From Stenotrophobium rhamnosiphilum (GTDB lineage Bacteria > Pseudomonadota > Gammaproteobacteria > Nevskiales > Nevskiaceae): 64,000 nucleotides of DNA. The notes beneath the pieces are model-generated. The model had not been told where the DNA came from. It made no database searches and saw nothing but the letters and a program-made list of their open reading frames with translations. Each line of letters starts with the position of its first letter. The stretch's first letter is position 1. The translations under genes were made by a program, and so were the position numbers. Where the stretch lies: positions 496,001 through 560,000 of the forward strand of contig NZ_QANS01000001.1 in assembly GCF_003052265.1 (NCBI RefSeq), in the 5' to 3' direction. This document shows positions 62,530 to 64,000 of this stretch, piece after piece.

Positions 62530-63737
62530 TGGCAAAGCCTTACTCCCGCCGCGTTTCCGGACTGGAGCGTTACTCGCTGGTGCTGCATGGTGCCTATCGT
62601 TATCACGTCGACGGCATTCTTGAAGGCACTGGACATGTTGATGCAGCGAAGCTGCAGGCGGCGGTTGATGTTGCGGCTGCCAGCAATCACGCCATCCGCG
62701 TGCGACTGCGTGGATTTCTCGGCTGGTGCAAATGGGTGGACAGCGGTCGTGCACCGCTGGTGCGCCAACAAGCTTTATCCGATTGGGACGGCAGCAGTGA
62801 ATTCAATGCGCCCTTTCTGAATGAGCGTCTGAATCCACAGCGCGCAGTCGCCGATGTTCTGTTGGTACCTTGCCGCGATGGCCATACGCGTATCGTGTTT
62901 CGTACGCTGCATGCTGCCATCGATGGCCGTGGCTGCATTCATTGGATGATGGATGTTTGCCGTGTGCTGCGTGGTGAAACGCCGATGGGTTCAGATTCAA
63001 CCCTCAGCGATTTCGATGTGCAGGAGCAGTACGCCGACAAGATTCCGCAAGAACCGGTGACTCCGCCTGCGCAATGTATTCCGGTATTGCAGGTCGCACC
63101 ACCGGAGCAGCGTAAAGAGCTGCGCTACATCTGGCGGCGCGTGGTGATCAATCGCGATGTGCCGCAGTTGCTGACCAAGGCCGCTGCGTATCTGGGCGAG
63201 TGGGCGCGTCGCCGAGAGGCTGGCGATGTCGGCTTCACTATTCCAGTTGATTATCGCGGTTTCCGAATTCAGGAAATGGGTATCGGCAATCTCACCGGCT
63301 ATTTACGCTTGACCGTGCCGCCGGGTGCGACATCGCGCAGCCTGATGGTTCAACTCGGGCATCGCGTTAAGGCCTATGCCGATTGCCGACAGTTCCCGGG
63401 TATTCGCACGCTGCTGTGGATTCCGGTTTGGTACATGTTGCGTCAGCTGCGTCCGGAGATCGACAAAGCGCTCTACACGGTGACGCCAGCGTTGCCGACC
63501 GGCGGCGTGGTGTCGATGGGCAGCTTGAAGGCAGAGCTGTTTAATTTTCCTGGCTTCGCCGCCGAGCGTGCTTACGGCGTTCCCGGTGCGGTTGGAAAAC
63601 TCAATTTCATATTTGTGAATTATCCCGATCACGTCTGCGCAATATTCTCGTCACCTGCAGCCTATAACCATCAGGGCCAGCTTGACGAACTGGTCAACGC
63701 ATTCCAACAGCATTTCTCAGCAGGACCTTCTTCTTGA
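62529..63737 (+). CDS. Condensation/PapA-like acyltransferase
   Basis: This 402-residue protein follows the fold of condensation-domain and wax-ester/PapA acyltransferases. The active-site motif HHxxxDG appears as LHAAIDGRG, so the catalytic second histidine and the Asp-Gly are kept while the first histidine is leucine. Later segments (FTIPVDYRGFR, GNLTGYLRLTV and KLNFIFVNYPD) match the second lobe. It may esterify a hydroxyl of the glycosylated product with a second acyl chain from the free ACP or a CoA ester. The ATG overlaps the hydrolase stop by one base (TGATG). Confidence 0.8.
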   Translation: MAKPYSRRVSGLERYSLVLHGAYRYHVDGILEGTGHVDAAKLQAAVDVAAASNHAIRVRLRGFLGWCKWVDSGRAPLVRQQALSDWDGSSEFNAPFLNERLNPQRAVADVLLVPCRDGHTRIVFRTLHAAIDGRGCIHWMMDVCRVLRGETPMGSDSTLSDFDVQEQYADKIPQEPVTPPAQCIPVLQVAPPEQRKELRYIWRRVVINRDVPQLLTKAAAYLGEWARRREAGDVGFTIPVDYRGFRIQEMGIGNLTGYLRLTVPPGATSRSLMVQLGHRVKAYADCRQFPGIRTLLWIPVWYMLRQLRPEIDKALYTVTPALPTGGVVSMGSLKAELFNFPGFAAERAYGVPGAVGKLNFIFVNYPDHVCAIFSSPAAYNHQGQLDELVNAFQQHFSAGPSS

Positions 63738-64000
63738 ACGACATCAATCTCGAAAAGCTGCGCGTCAATCGCGGCGCTCACGCTGCGCCGAAAAAACGTC
63801 GCAGCAGTAACACACGGACATGGATCATTGCTGGCGCTACGCTGGCGATTATTGTCTACGCATTGCTGCCCAAGCCAACGGCGATACAGGCTACGCAAGT
63901 GGTCAGTGCCTGGCCTTCACAGCAGTATCAGGTGTTGAATGCCACCGGCTATGTTGTTGCGCAGCGCAAGGCGGCTGTGGCGCCCAAGGGCACCGGACGC
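63734..64000 (+). CDS. Periplasmic adaptor of an ABC/RND-type exporter, N-terminus (cut by window edge)
   Basis: The last 267 bases encode 89 residues starting at a TTG that overlaps the previous stop (TTGA). A basic cytoplasmic start (PKKRRSSNTRT) is followed by one membrane helix (WIIAGATLAIIVYALL). The segment LNATGYVVAQRKAAVAPKGTGR is the opening beta-strand/lipoyl region of MacA/DevB-type membrane fusion proteins. It extends beyond the window. It implies that the product leaves the inner membrane through a trans-envelope exporter, as DevBCA does for heterocyst glycolipids. Confidence 0.85.
   Translation, partial: MNDINLEKLRVNRGAHAAPKKRRSSNTRTWIIAGATLAIIVYALLPKPTAIQATQVVSAWPSQQYQVLNATGYVVAQRKAAVAPKGTGR

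Overview
The window looks like chromosomal DNA of a Gram-negative gammaproteobacterium of intermediate to high GC. The order prmA-fis-purH, the many lipobox lipoproteins, the EmrAB/outer-membrane-factor efflux operon, IcmF, a RIO1-type kinase and palindromic repeats bounded by GTAG...CTAC all fit the Xanthomonadales/Nevskiales-like branch. The species cannot be fixed from the sequence. No rRNA, tRNA, CRISPR array, transposase or prophage was recognised.

Positions 1-24000 are mostly household and accessory metabolism: feoAB (ferrous iron uptake), a RIO1 kinase, a Rieske oxygenase with its ferredoxin (steroid-oxygenase-like), two short-chain dehydrogenases, a DUF1295 membrane protein, the glutathione-dependent formaldehyde pair frmA-fghA, two hotdog thioesterases, a metallo-beta-lactamase-fold hydrolase, a PhyH dioxygenase, a DUF1631 protein, darP, a large Cache-GAF-HD-GYP signalling protein, a lipocalin, two lipoproteins, a PQQ quinohaemoprotein dehydrogenase, a HigBA-like toxin-antitoxin pair and a lipase-like lipoprotein that lacks the nucleophilic serine.

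Positions 24000-41500 contain AT-richer, probably acquired genes (a FkbM methyltransferase and a truncated KAP NTPase that abuts a tiny lipoprotein gene). They also hold a class III adenylate cyclase, the icmF/AraC divergent pair, an AT-rich lipoprotein, a YgiW-like OB-fold protein, a DUF6351 exported protein, purH, fis, a PrmA methyltransferase fused to a phosphatase-like domain, and an AidB-type acyl-CoA dehydrogenase. Intergenic spaces carry several families of GTAG palindromes and re-used terminator hairpins.

Positions 41500-46200 are a MarR-controlled multidrug efflux operon (marR, outer membrane factor, emrA, emrB) with a perfect palindrome in front of marR.

Positions 46695-64000 (running off the right edge) are one tightly packed co-directional operon and the most notable part. 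It encodes an ABC-2 exporter, a 2397-residue synthase (two nitronate-monooxygenase-like barrels, KS, AT, two ACPs, KR), a 1458-residue synthase (KS, AT, DH, built-in phosphopantetheinyl transferase), a free ACP, a GT1 glycosyltransferase, an alpha/beta hydrolase, a condensation/PapA-like acyltransferase and the start of a periplasmic adaptor. The parts suggest iterative synthesis of a long reduced acyl chain, its glycosylation and possibly esterification, and its export across the envelope. In logic this resembles cyanobacterial heterocyst glycolipid assembly and the PUFA-type 'secondary lipid' synthases, but the architecture differs from both. The product is unknown.
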